A DNA stretch of 64,000 nucleotides from Pseudomonadota bacterium (GTDB lineage: Bacteria > Pseudomonadota > Gammaproteobacteria > Burkholderiales > Burkholderiaceae_B): assembly GCA_023389155.1 (NCBI GenBank), contig JAEWEV010000015.1:72467-136466 (forward strand), read 5' to 3'. The notes beneath the pieces were generated by a model. It was not told the DNA's origin. It did not search any database and worked only from the letters and a program-made list of their open reading frames with translations. Each line of letters starts with the position of its first letter. Position 1 is the first letter of the stretch. Both the position numbers and the translations under genes were made by a program. Below are positions 8,629 to 16,656 of this stretch, piece after piece.

Positions 8629-9471
8629 AAGCGTATCGGCCCAGTCGGCAATGGCGTTGGCCGTTTCCACGGGCTTTTCAGCCGGCAGCGCATGGCTGGC
8701 GCCGTCGATCACCGTGACGGTTACGCGATCACCAAACTCTTCTTTAACCTCATCGCGCGACTCGACAGGTCGAAACGGATCGGCGCCGGCTTGCAGATCA
8801 AGGATCGGTACATTGCCACCGGCCCACCAGTCATCGCGATTGGTCAGTTTGCGCGCGGCGCGCTGGCTTTTGGTCACATCCTCGTGCCAGCCCTCAAGCC
8901 ATGGTGTCGGATCGCTACCCTCGGCGAAGAAAGCCAGTTTCAATCCCTCAAGACGTTGTTCCCGCGTCGAGGCAGGATCATTGATCATCGTAATGGCATC
9001 GCTCAGCTCCTTGGGCCAGGACTTGGCACCGGCAGCCAGAAGCACCACGCCGCGCGCCAGTTCGGGGTGATCCGAAGCAATGGTACGGGCAATCCAGTTG
9101 CCATAGGCGTGGCCAGCAAGAATGGCTTTATCCCCTTCTTTTTTTATCACAGCCGCGAAGTCCTTGGCGAAATCATGAAATGACACACCTTCCATTGGAC
9201 CCTGGCTTTTCCCGATTCCTCGTGGCTCCGGACGCAGGACACGGTAGCCACGCTGCGCCAGGCGTTCAGCCAACTCGCCGAACTCTTCCGTACCACGCCC
9301 CGTGGAAGCGATCAGAACAATAAGCGGCCCTTTTCCCTGCGCATGATAACTGATCGTCGCATCTCCGTTCTGCGCAGATTTGAGCTCAGCTTCCTGTGCA
9401 TAGGCAGCGCCAATATTGACCATCGCAACGGCGCCCATCAAAAGCGCAGCCGACAGAAACTTTCTTTGCAT
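8623..9471 (-). CDS. Exported alpha/beta hydrolase
   Basis: The 282-residue protein has a clear Sec signal peptide (MQRKFLSAALLMGAVAMVNI ending AYAQ, about 25 residues), so it is periplasmic or secreted. Seen: PLIVLIASTGRGTEEF, where the oxyanion region replaces the usual HGxxG; ILAGHAYGNWIART with elbow G-H-A-Y-G, where Ala stands at the usual nucleophile place; and DGASHALPAEKP (His). The missing Ser/Cys/Asp in the elbow makes classical hydrolase activity doubtful. It may be a binding protein or use another residue. It is a single gene convergent with ampD. Confidence 0.75.
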   Translation of the reverse strand: MQRKFLSAALLMGAVAMVNIGAAYAQEAELKSAQNGDATISYHAQGKGPLIVLIASTGRGTEEFGELAERLAQRGYRVLRPEPRGIGKSQGPMEGVSFHDFAKDFAAVIKKEGDKAILAGHAYGNWIARTIASDHPELARGVVLLAAGAKSWPKELSDAITMINDPASTREQRLEGLKLAFFAEGSDPTPWLEGWHEDVTKSQRAARKLTNRDDWWAGGNVPILDLQAGADPFRPVESRDEVKEEFGDRVTVTVIDGASHALPAEKPVETANAIADWADTLK

Positions 9472-9606
9472 ATCGTGTCTCCTTTTACCCGTAAAAATGC
9501 TTGATGTTGTTGATTAATTTTGCTGCCGTGCTAGTGCTTTCGCAATGCGCGTGAACTATTCCTTATGCACGGCCTAATGACTCAAGTCATGGAAAGGACG
9601 AGTATT

Positions 9607-9634
9607 GGACGTCGCATGATGGACGTCGCATGAT
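9607..9634. repeat. Two-copy 14-bp tandem repeat in the htpG-hydrolase gap
   Basis: GGACGTCGCATGAT occurs twice, head to tail. The surrounding 540-bp gap (9472-10009) holds the hydrolase promoter side and the htpG 3' side. I see no gene in it; two ORFs of 64 and 68 codons lack ribosome-binding sites and any recognisable sequence. Confidence 0.7.
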
Positions 9635-10009
9635 GTTCCGGTCGGCAGCAGATGCCGATTTATAGCAATTGCGATATCGGGTTGAGGACTGATTTTGCCC
9701 GTCCAAAATTTGCCTCGCCCCAATCACGACATTGCTACTTATTGTTAACTGGAGAATAGCTGAAGCTTCCATATATGTCAATAGTATAGCTTTATGACTT
9801 AATAATATTCAAAACGAAGTCTCTGCAAAATGTTCCTGTTGAGTTTGCCGCGAGGTATGTGTTGAGAATGGAGGGTGCGGCCGGGAGACAGCGCCTCCTT
9901 GCGCAGGATCTGTAAATCCTCCTGCCCTGCCGTATTACGATTGAAATCTGCAAAAGCGACGAAGAAAACTCTCTCACATCACGACACTTCGAATACAAAT
10001 CACAAATGA

Positions 10010-10047
10010 AAAAACGGCACGCTGACCATCATCAGCGCGCCGTTTCT
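10010..10047 (-). terminator. htpG intrinsic terminator
   Basis: AAACGGCACGCTGA and TCAGCGCGCCGTTT pair around CCATCA with one mismatch. On the minus strand the stem is followed by TTTT. It lies about 20 bp after the htpG stop. Confidence 0.8.
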
Positions 10048-10065
10048 TACTTCAGATCTATGCAA

Positions 10066-11979
10066 TCAGCTTTTGAGCAGCAGACCATTCAGGCGTTTCA
10101 CGTACGCAGCCGGGTCGGCAATCTGTGCACCTTCGGCAAGCATGGCCTGATCCAGCAGAACATGGGCCCAATCGTCAAACGCATCGCCTTCCGTGGCCTT
10201 GATTTTCTCGATCAGGGCGTGCTCGGGATTGATCTCCAGCACAGGCTTGATATCAGGAGTTTCCTGACCTGCCGCCTTCAACAGACGCAACAGGTGCGGG
10301 CTCACATCGTGCTGACCTACCACCACGCAGGCCGGAGAATCGACCAGACGGTTGGTGACCTGCACTTCTTTCACTGAATCACCCAAGGCGGTTTTCAGGC
10401 GCTCAAGCAATGGCTTGAACGATTCGGCCACTTCTTCCTGATGTTTTTTCTCTGCTTCGTCTGTGAGCTTGTCCAGATCCAGACCACCTTTTGCCACAGA
10501 CACAAAAGACTTGCCGTCGAACTGACGGAAATGAGACAGCATCCACTCATCCACGCGATCAGACAATAGCAGTACCTCGATGCCTTTCTTGCGGAAAATT
10601 TCCAGGTGCGGACTGTTCTTAGCAGCAGCGAAAGTATCAGCGGTCACGTAATAAATGGCTTCCTGCCCTTCTTTCATTCGTGATATATAGTCAGCCAGCG
10701 TCACGTTCTGGATCGCATCATCATTATGCGTAGACGCAAAACGCAGCAGCTTGGCAATACGTTCCTGATTGGCAGGATCTTCGCCTGTACCTTCCTTGAT
10801 TACCTGGCCGAACTCTGTCCAGAAACCTGCGTAATCCTCGGCACGATTTTCTGCCAGATCCTCCAGCAGACTCAGCACACGCTTGGTAGAGCCTTCACGA
10901 ATCGCCTTCACATCACGGCTTTCCTGAAGAATTTCCCGAGACACGTTCAACGGCAGATCAGCAGAATCAATCACCCCGCGAACAAAGCGCAGATAAGATG
11001 GCAGCAACTGCTCGGCATCATCCATGATGAAAACACGTTTGACATACAGCTTCACACCGCGACGCGCATCACGATCGTAAAGATCGAATGGTGCATGTTT
11101 TGGCAAATATAACAGTTGTGTATATTCGCTGCGACCTTCGACACGATTGTGTGTCCACGCCAGCGGCTCTTCGAAATCGTGGCTTACGTGCTTATAGAAC
11201 TCGGTGTACTGTTCATCTGTGATTTCATTCTTGGCACGCGTCCACAGCGCACTGGCCTGGTTAATGGTTTCCCATTCTTCTTTCTTGACCTGCTCGCCCT
11301 TCTCGGAATCGTATTCCTCTTTCTGCATCAGCACAGGCAGGGAAATATGATCGGAATAGCGACGCAGCACCTCGCGCAGCTTCCAGCCATTCAGAAACTC
11401 ATCGTCATCAGGACGCAGATGCAGCGTAACCTGGGTACCGCGCTCGGCCTTTTCTGTATCGGCCACCGTAAACTCGCCCTGGCCTTCAGACTCCCAGAAC
11501 ACCGCCTGATCCACCGGCTCGCCGGCACGACGGCTGACCACCGTTACCTTGTCAGCAACAATAAAGGAAGAGTAGAAACCGACGCCGAACTGACCAATCA
11601 GCTGCGCATCCTTCTGCTTGTCACCAGACAGCTGGGAGAAAAACTCCTTGGTGCCGGAGCGGGCAATCGTCCCCAGATTGGCCACCGCCTCGGACTTGGT
11701 CAAGCCGATACCGTTATCGGCAATCGTGATCGTGCGCGCTTCCTTGTCAAAACTCACGCGAATTTCAAGATCGGCACCCCCTTCAAGCAGTTCCGGCTTA
11801 TCAATCGCCTCAAAGCGCAGCTTGTCGCAGGCATCCGACGCGTTGGACACCAGCTCGCGCAGGAAAATCTCTTTATTGCTGTACAGGGAATGAATCATCA
11901 AATGCAGAAGCTGCTTCACTTCTGTCTGGAAACCCAGGGTTTCCTCTGCTTTCTTCACGGTAGTATCGGATTGACTCAT
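10066..11979 (-). CDS. htpG: Molecular chaperone HtpG (Hsp90)
   Basis: The 637-residue ATP-dependent cytosolic chaperone has the GHKL ATPase N-terminus: LHLMIHSLYSNKEIFLRELV with the catalytic Glu, NASDACDKLRF, TIADNGIGLTK and GQFGVGFYSSFIVADKV. The middle domain carries FVRGVIDSADLPLNVSREIL, and a dimerisation domain follows. I start at MSQSDTTVKK. A longer reading frame from 12027 adds residues not seen in the family. It is the last intact chromosomal gene before the tRNA integration site. Confidence 0.96.
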   Translation of the reverse strand: MSQSDTTVKKAEETLGFQTEVKQLLHLMIHSLYSNKEIFLRELVSNASDACDKLRFEAIDKPELLEGGADLEIRVSFDKEARTITIADNGIGLTKSEAVANLGTIARSGTKEFFSQLSGDKQKDAQLIGQFGVGFYSSFIVADKVTVVSRRAGEPVDQAVFWESEGQGEFTVADTEKAERGTQVTLHLRPDDDEFLNGWKLREVLRRYSDHISLPVLMQKEEYDSEKGEQVKKEEWETINQASALWTRAKNEITDEQYTEFYKHVSHDFEEPLAWTHNRVEGRSEYTQLLYLPKHAPFDLYDRDARRGVKLYVKRVFIMDDAEQLLPSYLRFVRGVIDSADLPLNVSREILQESRDVKAIREGSTKRVLSLLEDLAENRAEDYAGFWTEFGQVIKEGTGEDPANQERIAKLLRFASTHNDDAIQNVTLADYISRMKEGQEAIYYVTADTFAAAKNSPHLEIFRKKGIEVLLLSDRVDEWMLSHFRQFDGKSFVSVAKGGLDLDKLTDEAEKKHQEEVAESFKPLLERLKTALGDSVKEVQVTNRLVDSPACVVVGQHDVSPHLLRLLKAAGQETPDIKPVLEINPEHALIEKIKATEGDAFDDWAHVLLDQAMLAEGAQIADPAAYVKRLNGLLLKS

Positions 11980-12177
11980 GGTGACTTTTCGGTAAATTTG
12001 ATTGGAAAATGGTGAAAAATGGGGCAAAACAGCCAGTTTTTCAGCAATTTTGCCCTCGTATCCGATAGTAGTGGGGACGGCGGCAGGGTTTTCAAGAGGA
12101 AAAGTGGGAAATCAACCTGGAAATCGGGATTTTTTATGAGGGAGCGGCTGCGAATGGCGCGGGAAAGCGAATATAGG

Positions 12178-12183
12178 TATAAT
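12178..12183 (+). promoter_or_regulatory. -10 box of the host tRNA-Leu(CAA) promoter
   Basis: A perfect TATAAT lies 32 bases before the tRNA 5' end at 12216, a usual distance for a tRNA promoter. No convincing -35 is seen. After integration this promoter would read through the 5' half-gene and into the intron-bearing tRNA 235 bp downstream, which has the same orientation. Confidence 0.55.
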
Positions 12184-12215
12184 TCCGCTCTTATCTGCAA
12201 TACCCTCCATACCTA

Positions 12216-12254
12216 GCCCGGGTGGTGAAATTGGTAGACGCAGGGGACTCAAAA
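12216..12254 (+). pseudogene. 5' half of tRNA-Leu(CAA), attL of the ICE
   Basis: The sequence begins GCCCGGGTGGTGAAATTGG and runs through the D arm and the 5' strand of the anticodon stem (GGGGA) into the loop CTCAAAA (12248-12254). It then leaves tRNA sequence for ATAGGTACTTCTACCTAT. The matching 3' half, preceded by the same CTCAAAA, stands at 58600. This is what integration at a 7-bp core in the anticodon loop would produce. The half-gene has no acceptor 3' strand and cannot make tRNA. The flanking ATAGGTA/TACCTAT (12255-12272) is a perfect 7-bp inverted repeat from the element. Confidence 0.9.
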
Positions 12255-12363
12255 ATAGGTACTTCTACCTATTTGCACTATGAGTTCAATGCTCACCAAG
12301 CCGCATGGGATAAGGGTTTGCAGGGATTTGTAGCTTCTTTGCGAAAACATTGATTTTCGCTCT

Positions 12364-12382
12364 AGGAGCCAAATAGGAGCCA
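12364..12382 (+). repeat. Paired AGGAGCCA repeats, putative left integrase arm sites
   Basis: AGGAGCCA occurs at 12364-12371 and 12375-12382, an 11-bp period. The right end carries AGGAACCA and AGGAGCCA with the same 11-bp period (58450, 58461) and the same orientation. The pairs stand about 110 and 132 bp from the respective att cores. Tyrosine integrases with an N-terminal arm-binding domain bind such repeats; the assignment is inferred from symmetry. Confidence 0.55.
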
Positions 12383-12450
12383 GACCAGTTCATACTAGTT
12401 CCTAGCAGGTGGTAGTAAGTAGTAGTGAAGTAGAACTGCTTCACAATTTT

Positions 12451-12771
12451 GCCCGGGTGGTGAAATTGGTAGACGCAGGGGACTCAGACCAAATTTGAGC
12501 CCTCCGAGGGAAACCTCAGAGGTGAAGCCCGTCAAACTCGGTGAAGGCCCTGGACGATAAGTCCGAGCTAATGCCGAGCCAAGCCCTGGAGCCGAAAGGC
12601 CCCTCGGAAGGTGTAGAGAGCAGACGGCGGGCACCTAAGGCTGAAAAGCTATGGTGAAGGCGTGCTCCAGACCACGAACGTCATGCTTCGGCATGGCGGC
12701 GGCGAAAGCCGAAGTGGGAAGAAAATCCCCCGCCGCAAGGCGTGCCGGTTCGATTCCGGCCCCGGGCACCA
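12451..12771 (+). tRNA. tRNA-Leu(CAA) with group I intron, complete, carried by the ICE
   Basis: Exon 1 is 12451-12485 (35 nt) and exon 2 is 12722-12771 (50 nt, CCA encoded). Spliced, they give an 85-nt Leu tRNA: acceptor GCCCGGG/CCCGGGC, anticodon stem GGGGA/UCCCC with loop CUCAAAA (anticodon CAA), variable arm GCC-GCAA-GGC and T arm GCCGG-UUCGAUU-CCGGC. Both exons are identical, base for base, to the two halves of the host gene split by the element. The intron falls after C34, inside the att core. It lies 200 bp inside attL in the orientation of the host tRNA promoter and is followed by a strong terminator. Confidence 0.93.
12486..12721 (+). ncRNA. Group I self-splicing intron in tRNA-Leu(CAA)
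   Basis: This 236-nt intron has the core of bacterial tRNA group I introns such as that in Azoarcus tRNA-Ile. Seen: GUCAAACUCGG, AUGCCGAGCCAAGCC, then GGUGUAGAGAGCAGACGGCG followed by GGCACCUAAGG, and a P8/P9-side AUGGUGAAGGCGUGCUCCAGA. The guide UUUGAG pairs with CUCAGA across the 5' splice site. The last base is G, as required. The boundaries C34/A35 follow from the need to restore a seven-base anticodon loop. No ORF is present. The splice-site pair would be C-G rather than the usual U-G. Confidence 0.88.
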
Positions 12772-12781
12772 GTTTCGAAAG

Positions 12782-12815
12782 GCCGTCTCTGTTCGCGCAG
12801 AGACGGCTTTATTAT
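12782..12815 (+). terminator. Intrinsic terminator after the intron-bearing tRNA
   Basis: GCCGTCTCTG pairs perfectly with CAGAGACGGC over a TTCGCG loop, followed by TTTATTATTTTT. It ends tRNA transcription 10 bp past the CCA. The following 320 bp to the next gene hold no feature I can support. Confidence 0.9.
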
Positions 12816-13132
12816 TTTTGTCGAAGTCGATCAGCTCGGAATTCTATACAAGTATGTGCAGGGATTCTCTAGAAAAAGCAGGGTCGACTCATTCAACCAG
12901 GGCACCGGCGGAGCCTCGTGGGTTTGAGCCAGCCAGTAGGTTAGTGTCGGTAGGTTGGTTGACTTCAACGCGTAGAGCCGAGTAGACTGATTCAGCGCTG
13001 GCACGCGCTCGACACCGTCTCACGAAGCTCCTAGAGCAGTGCTTATTGATTCTTTTCGGCCGATGCCTTCATTCCCGGCCTATAGCAGTGGCGACGGTGA
13101 CGCTGTGCATTAGGCTTTAAGGATCGAAGCGC

Positions 13133-14479
13133 ATGAATATCGCCAGCATTCGGCCGTCTTCCGTGGACGGCATTAAGCAACTCGCTAAGAAAATCTGCCG
13201 CGAGCATAATACCCCTCACACTCACGCTCTGGATGAAGCCAGCCGTCAGGCTGGATTCGAGAACTTCATGCACGCGAAGCGCCATCTTACTCGCGTGCTC
13301 AAGGCAGAAAGGTTTCCCGTTTTTCTCTCTGTACATTGGTATGCGCCGCGCCTGCGTCACGGTGAACGCCGGCCTGGGGAAATACGGGCCGGCCGCGAGA
13401 TCTTCCGTGTAGATCTCTCCCGGCCGCTGCCTGGTATCGTGGCCAAACACCGTGTTGGATACGGACGTGGACTTCATGGATTTCGAATGGAATACGAAGA
13501 TCATTTGGAATATCGGACCAATGTGGAGGGGCGGAATGCGGCGCGCGAACTTTTGCTTTCGGCAGTGCGGAGCCTCTACTTTATGGAAGCGACGGGCCTG
13601 CAGCCAGTGTCAACAAAGCGGTACGATGCTATCGCACAAGCCCTGACGGAATTGCCTGGGCGCGACCACATGTCAGATTGGTTCGACCCAGCGACCGAAA
13701 GCTATGTGTGTCTCGATGAGCCTTATGCGGCTGCAATTGAGAACCGCGCAGCGGAACGAGAGCGTTGGCTTGAACGCAATGGCCTAAAGATGATCACGCC
13801 GCCAGGCTGGGAGGGTATTTACTACGCTGGCGAGTGTACGCCCTTCCTGATCAGCCCTGATGGAGCACTGCTGCAACGTGTCACTCGTGCGTTGGCTAAG
13901 ATTGAGGCCGTTAATAATCCAGAGGTTTGGCCGTACGAGACGGGAATGTGCAACGACGATTTCGTCAGCCCTAAACGCCAAGCGGATGCAAAGCCACGTC
14001 GGCGCCGCCCAGGCCCGTCTTGGGTGGATCACAATGGCGCCACGCCCTATGGTGGTCAACCGGGCATCTCCTCCCGCTGGCGTCCAGCAAAGGCGATGCC
14101 CTTCCCCCTGCACCAGCAGTTGGGGCCGCTGGTGCAAGGGCTAGCCTCTTCCACGACTTTTTCCTTACGTGTTCATCGAAAATTGTCGGGCGTGCGATCT
14201 GATCTAGAGGACTGGTCGCTCATGGAGCACAAAGACCAGCTGGGCGATGACGCTTACGACATCTATTATGGCGGCCGTATGCTGATTGGCAATTCAGAGG
14301 CCGAACTTGTGGAAATGCTTTCGATGGCACGGGCCATCGTCGAGCAAGGTTATGCCGACTGCAAGCCACGGCGTCAATTGCTGACCGTTTTTGAAGTGGC
14401 TGCCAGCGAATTGGAAAAATCTCGGCTCAAGAATGCTGGGTTCAGCACGAAAGTCCAGAGTATCCTAGCTGCCACCTGA
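13133..14479 (+). CDS. DUF5623-like protein, function unknown
   Basis: The 448-residue soluble protein starts with an N-terminal module IKQLAKKICREHN...ALDEASRQAGFENFMHAKRHL. I associate it from memory with DUF5623 and with the N-terminal 'AGFxNFxHA' region of some plasmid-borne proteins. The rest has no catalytic motif I recognise; a basic segment RRRRPGPSWVDH lies near residue 295. It is monocistronic, between the ICE left end and a broken trbI copy, and ends before a hairpin. The start has weak ribosome-binding sequence (AAGGATCG). Base composition resembles the ICE backbone. Confidence 0.6.
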   Translation: MNIASIRPSSVDGIKQLAKKICREHNTPHTHALDEASRQAGFENFMHAKRHLTRVLKAERFPVFLSVHWYAPRLRHGERRPGEIRAGREIFRVDLSRPLPGIVAKHRVGYGRGLHGFRMEYEDHLEYRTNVEGRNAARELLLSAVRSLYFMEATGLQPVSTKRYDAIAQALTELPGRDHMSDWFDPATESYVCLDEPYAAAIENRAAERERWLERNGLKMITPPGWEGIYYAGECTPFLISPDGALLQRVTRALAKIEAVNNPEVWPYETGMCNDDFVSPKRQADAKPRRRRPGPSWVDHNGATPYGGQPGISSRWRPAKAMPFPLHQQLGPLVQGLASSTTFSLRVHRKLSGVRSDLEDWSLMEHKDQLGDDAYDIYYGGRMLIGNSEAELVEMLSMARAIVEQGYADCKPRRQLLTVFEVAASELEKSRLKNAGFSTKVQSILAAT

Positions 14480-14507
14480 CGTTAAGCTCTCCCACAGCCA
14501 CTCCCCT

Positions 14508-14528
14508 GCCCCCGAAAGGGGGCAGGCC
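14508..14528. terminator. Hairpin after the DUF5623-like gene
   Basis: CCTGCCCCC and GGGGGCAGG pair perfectly around GAAA. There is no T-run, so it may act as a 3'-end stabiliser or weak terminator. Confidence 0.5.
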
Positions 14529-14599
14529 CTCCCACACTGCGGGTCCAACAGGGAGCGCTAGCAGGGCTATCCGGGCTCAGCGATTGCTTCGTCTGGCCC

Positions 14600-14978
14600 A
14601 TGTGGTCACCGTCCTGGCGGTTTTCCGGGGTGGCCAGCTCGGCGCCGACTCCCAGCAGCGTTGTCAGTACCACACCGCCAACGATGCGGCCCCAATGCTA
14701 GTCCACGTCATCTTCCAGGCCGGCATAGCCTGCCGAGTCGGTGCCGATCAGGTTATCCAGTGTGAGCGAGGACGTATCGGGCAGGATGATACGGTTCCAC
14801 ACGACTTGTACCCGGCTTCGGCCGTAGCTCACCTGGCTGTTGTAGCGGCCCAGGATGCGCGAGCCTTGCGGAATCAATAGATACTTACCGGTCGCGGAGT
14901 CATAGACGGGTTCTGTCACAGTGCCGATGACATGGCCGGAAGATCGGACTTGACACATGTTACCAAGGCGGCTGAAAT
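14600..14978 (-). pseudogene. trbI: trbI fragment (internal part, broken)
   Basis: About 380 bp match the 3' two-thirds of the intact trbI at 21933-23246, on the same strand. The translation gives HVIGTVTEPVYDSATGKYLL through LTLDNLIGTDSAGYAGLEDD, then a stop where trbI has Trp, then VLTTLLGVGAELATPENRQD. Many scattered base changes show it is not a fresh copy; it came from a related ICE or is an old duplicate. Start and end are missing. With the intact trbI it flanks the candidate defence operon as direct repeats. Confidence 0.88.
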
Positions 14979-15090
14979 CACTGTACTGAGTCACCCTGGA
15001 TCCAGGGCGATTCAAACCACTCAAAATAGCTGACGAACGACAACTCACAGCGAATAATCCCAGCATCGTGAGGCTGATAATTTTCAGGGA

Positions 15091-16656
15091 TTACTTCTTA
15101 AGCGTCAGGCGAGGCCTACCACCTAGCGTAGGCAAGCGACTTGCTTCTGATTGCGTCTTTAGTTCAGTGAGAAAATGGGTGAAACCCCGTACGATCTCCC
15201 CATCCTCATCCTCATGCTCAGTAATGACAGAGTCGAGCCGAGACTCCATGCGGGAAAAGACCAACCGACTTGCAACTGCGACATGTTCCGGTACAGATGA
15301 CAGGTAGCCGATCGGCACCGCCACAGCGTGGTGCGCTAAGTGAAAATGAAACATTGCACACACCAGCGTGTCTGGCACGATCAACAGTTCCAAACTCCCA
15401 TCCATCAATGTGACGTCCGTTGCCAGGAGACGTTTAAAATGATTCTTGTACATATGCAGCCTCTCTTTAGGAAAGTGCCGTGGCTTCAGCACTGCCGCAT
15501 ACACCCCCGATGAGGTAGCGCTCTCTTCTTTGGGCTTGAGCAAGCTATCGATCTTTATCGCCAACTCTTTGGCTTTGCTTGTGCGTGCCCACAATGATGA
15601 TTGCGGTGCCCACCATAATGCCGATGTCGGCTTAGACGCGGAAGCCTGTTGATGAATCTCAACATCAGAGCTTTCCACGTTCGATGAAGACGACTCCTTC
15701 TCTATCTCAGCCGAAGGCATAGCAGCCTGAATACGCTCTATCAGCAAGTCTGCATTGCGCGGCAAGTACATTGCACCCAATATCGGCACCACACGTTCAT
15801 CGTTAGCTCGTACAAGCCGGCTCAGGTGCACATCTTGGACATATCGGCGCAAGTCAAAACTATCAGCAGTGACATAGCGTTGGAGCAACGCCCCATCAAA
15901 GACTTCAATAAATTCTCGAAGGCGCTCATTTTCACGCTTTTCGTAGTCGGCCAAAGCATCTGTAATTGCCTCCGCAATTTCCAACCGATTGCCAAAGTCC
16001 TCATCATCTATGTCCCGCCGTAAACTTGTCTGACCATCAAGGTCAAGTTGAAATTTGCATGACAACGGGATACTAAAGCGCTCACCGGCATCAATAGCAC
16101 TGATTTTGTAAATCTCGGCTTTGTCCTTGTTGCAAATTTGGTGAAAATTCTGCTGGAATGACTGTTCTGCATACTGTTTTGTTCGTGACTGCTTATCGAC
16201 ATTACGCATCGCCAATTCAACCTGCCAACTCACCCGCTTTAGGCGACTCGGGCGCCCCGCCGGGTTGAAACTGATCAGATCGAATACCACTTCAGCACTC
16301 CAGTCCTGGATCTTGAAAAAGCGCGGCAAATTATCAGAACTAGCCGCTTCGAAACGCGCCAAAGCGTAACTGGTAAGCTCTAGATGATCATCGCTCCATT
16401 GCAATAGGCGCTCGTCCAGCAACGAGTCGAGCACCGCATCCGTTTCCTTCTTTGAGAAACCGAAGAAGTCCTGTAATTGTTCGGGACTGAGCGTGCCACA
16501 CACATATGCAATGCGTAGGGCAAATTCAGTGACAACTGGCAATGCTTCCTCTGCGCTGATAGAACACGAAATAGCAAAGCTTTGTGCTGGAATAGCAAAC
16601 GTGACCTCATCGACTGCGAGATACTCACGCAATTGCCTCTCTTCAAGCGTGATCAT
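15091..16656 (-). CDS. Unknown partner protein of the NERD-kinase-helicase
   Basis: The 521-residue protein is not of a family I recognise. The N-terminus (EERQLREYLAVDEVTFAIP, then a region with CGTLSPEQLQDFFGFSKKETDAVLDSL...LLQWSDDHLELTSYA) reads like a winged-helix module. The centre is mixed alpha/beta, and residues about 310-380 are low-complexity Ser/Glu-rich. Near residue 400 is KNHFKRLLATDVTLMDGS. This recalls the HxK...D...GS of phospholipase D-type nucleases but with wrong spacing and only one copy, so I do not call it PLD. Its ATG overlaps the helicase gene's stop (ATGA), so the two are translationally coupled. Confidence 0.75.
   Translation of the reverse strand: MITLEERQLREYLAVDEVTFAIPAQSFAISCSISAEEALPVVTEFALRIAYVCGTLSPEQLQDFFGFSKKETDAVLDSLLDERLLQWSDDHLELTSYALARFEAASSDNLPRFFKIQDWSAEVVFDLISFNPAGRPSRLKRVSWQVELAMRNVDKQSRTKQYAEQSFQQNFHQICNKDKAEIYKISAIDAGERFSIPLSCKFQLDLDGQTSLRRDIDDEDFGNRLEIAEAITDALADYEKRENERLREFIEVFDGALLQRYVTADSFDLRRYVQDVHLSRLVRANDERVVPILGAMYLPRNADLLIERIQAAMPSAEIEKESSSSNVESSDVEIHQQASASKPTSALWWAPQSSLWARTSKAKELAIKIDSLLKPKEESATSSGVYAAVLKPRHFPKERLHMYKNHFKRLLATDVTLMDGSLELLIVPDTLVCAMFHFHLAHHAVAVPIGYLSSVPEHVAVASRLVFSRMESRLDSVITEHEDEDGEIVRGFTHFLTELKTQSEASRLPTLGGRPRLTLKK

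Noticed and set aside
9587..9998. Two minus-strand ORFs of 64 and 68 codons in the hydrolase-htpG gap
   Set aside because: No ribosome-binding site, no recognisable sequence and no coding bias; they lie in AT-rich intergenic DNA.
12395..12985. ORFs of 60-107 codons across the tRNA-Leu and intron
   Set aside because: They read through the tRNA and intron, which fully explain the sequence. Group I introns of this size carry no protein.
15091..16656. Phospholipase D (HKD) nuclease motif in the partner protein, KNHFKRLLATDVTLMDGS
   Set aside because: The His-x-Lys to Asp spacing is one residue too long and there is only a single copy. Not enough to name a Mokosh-type PLD partner.
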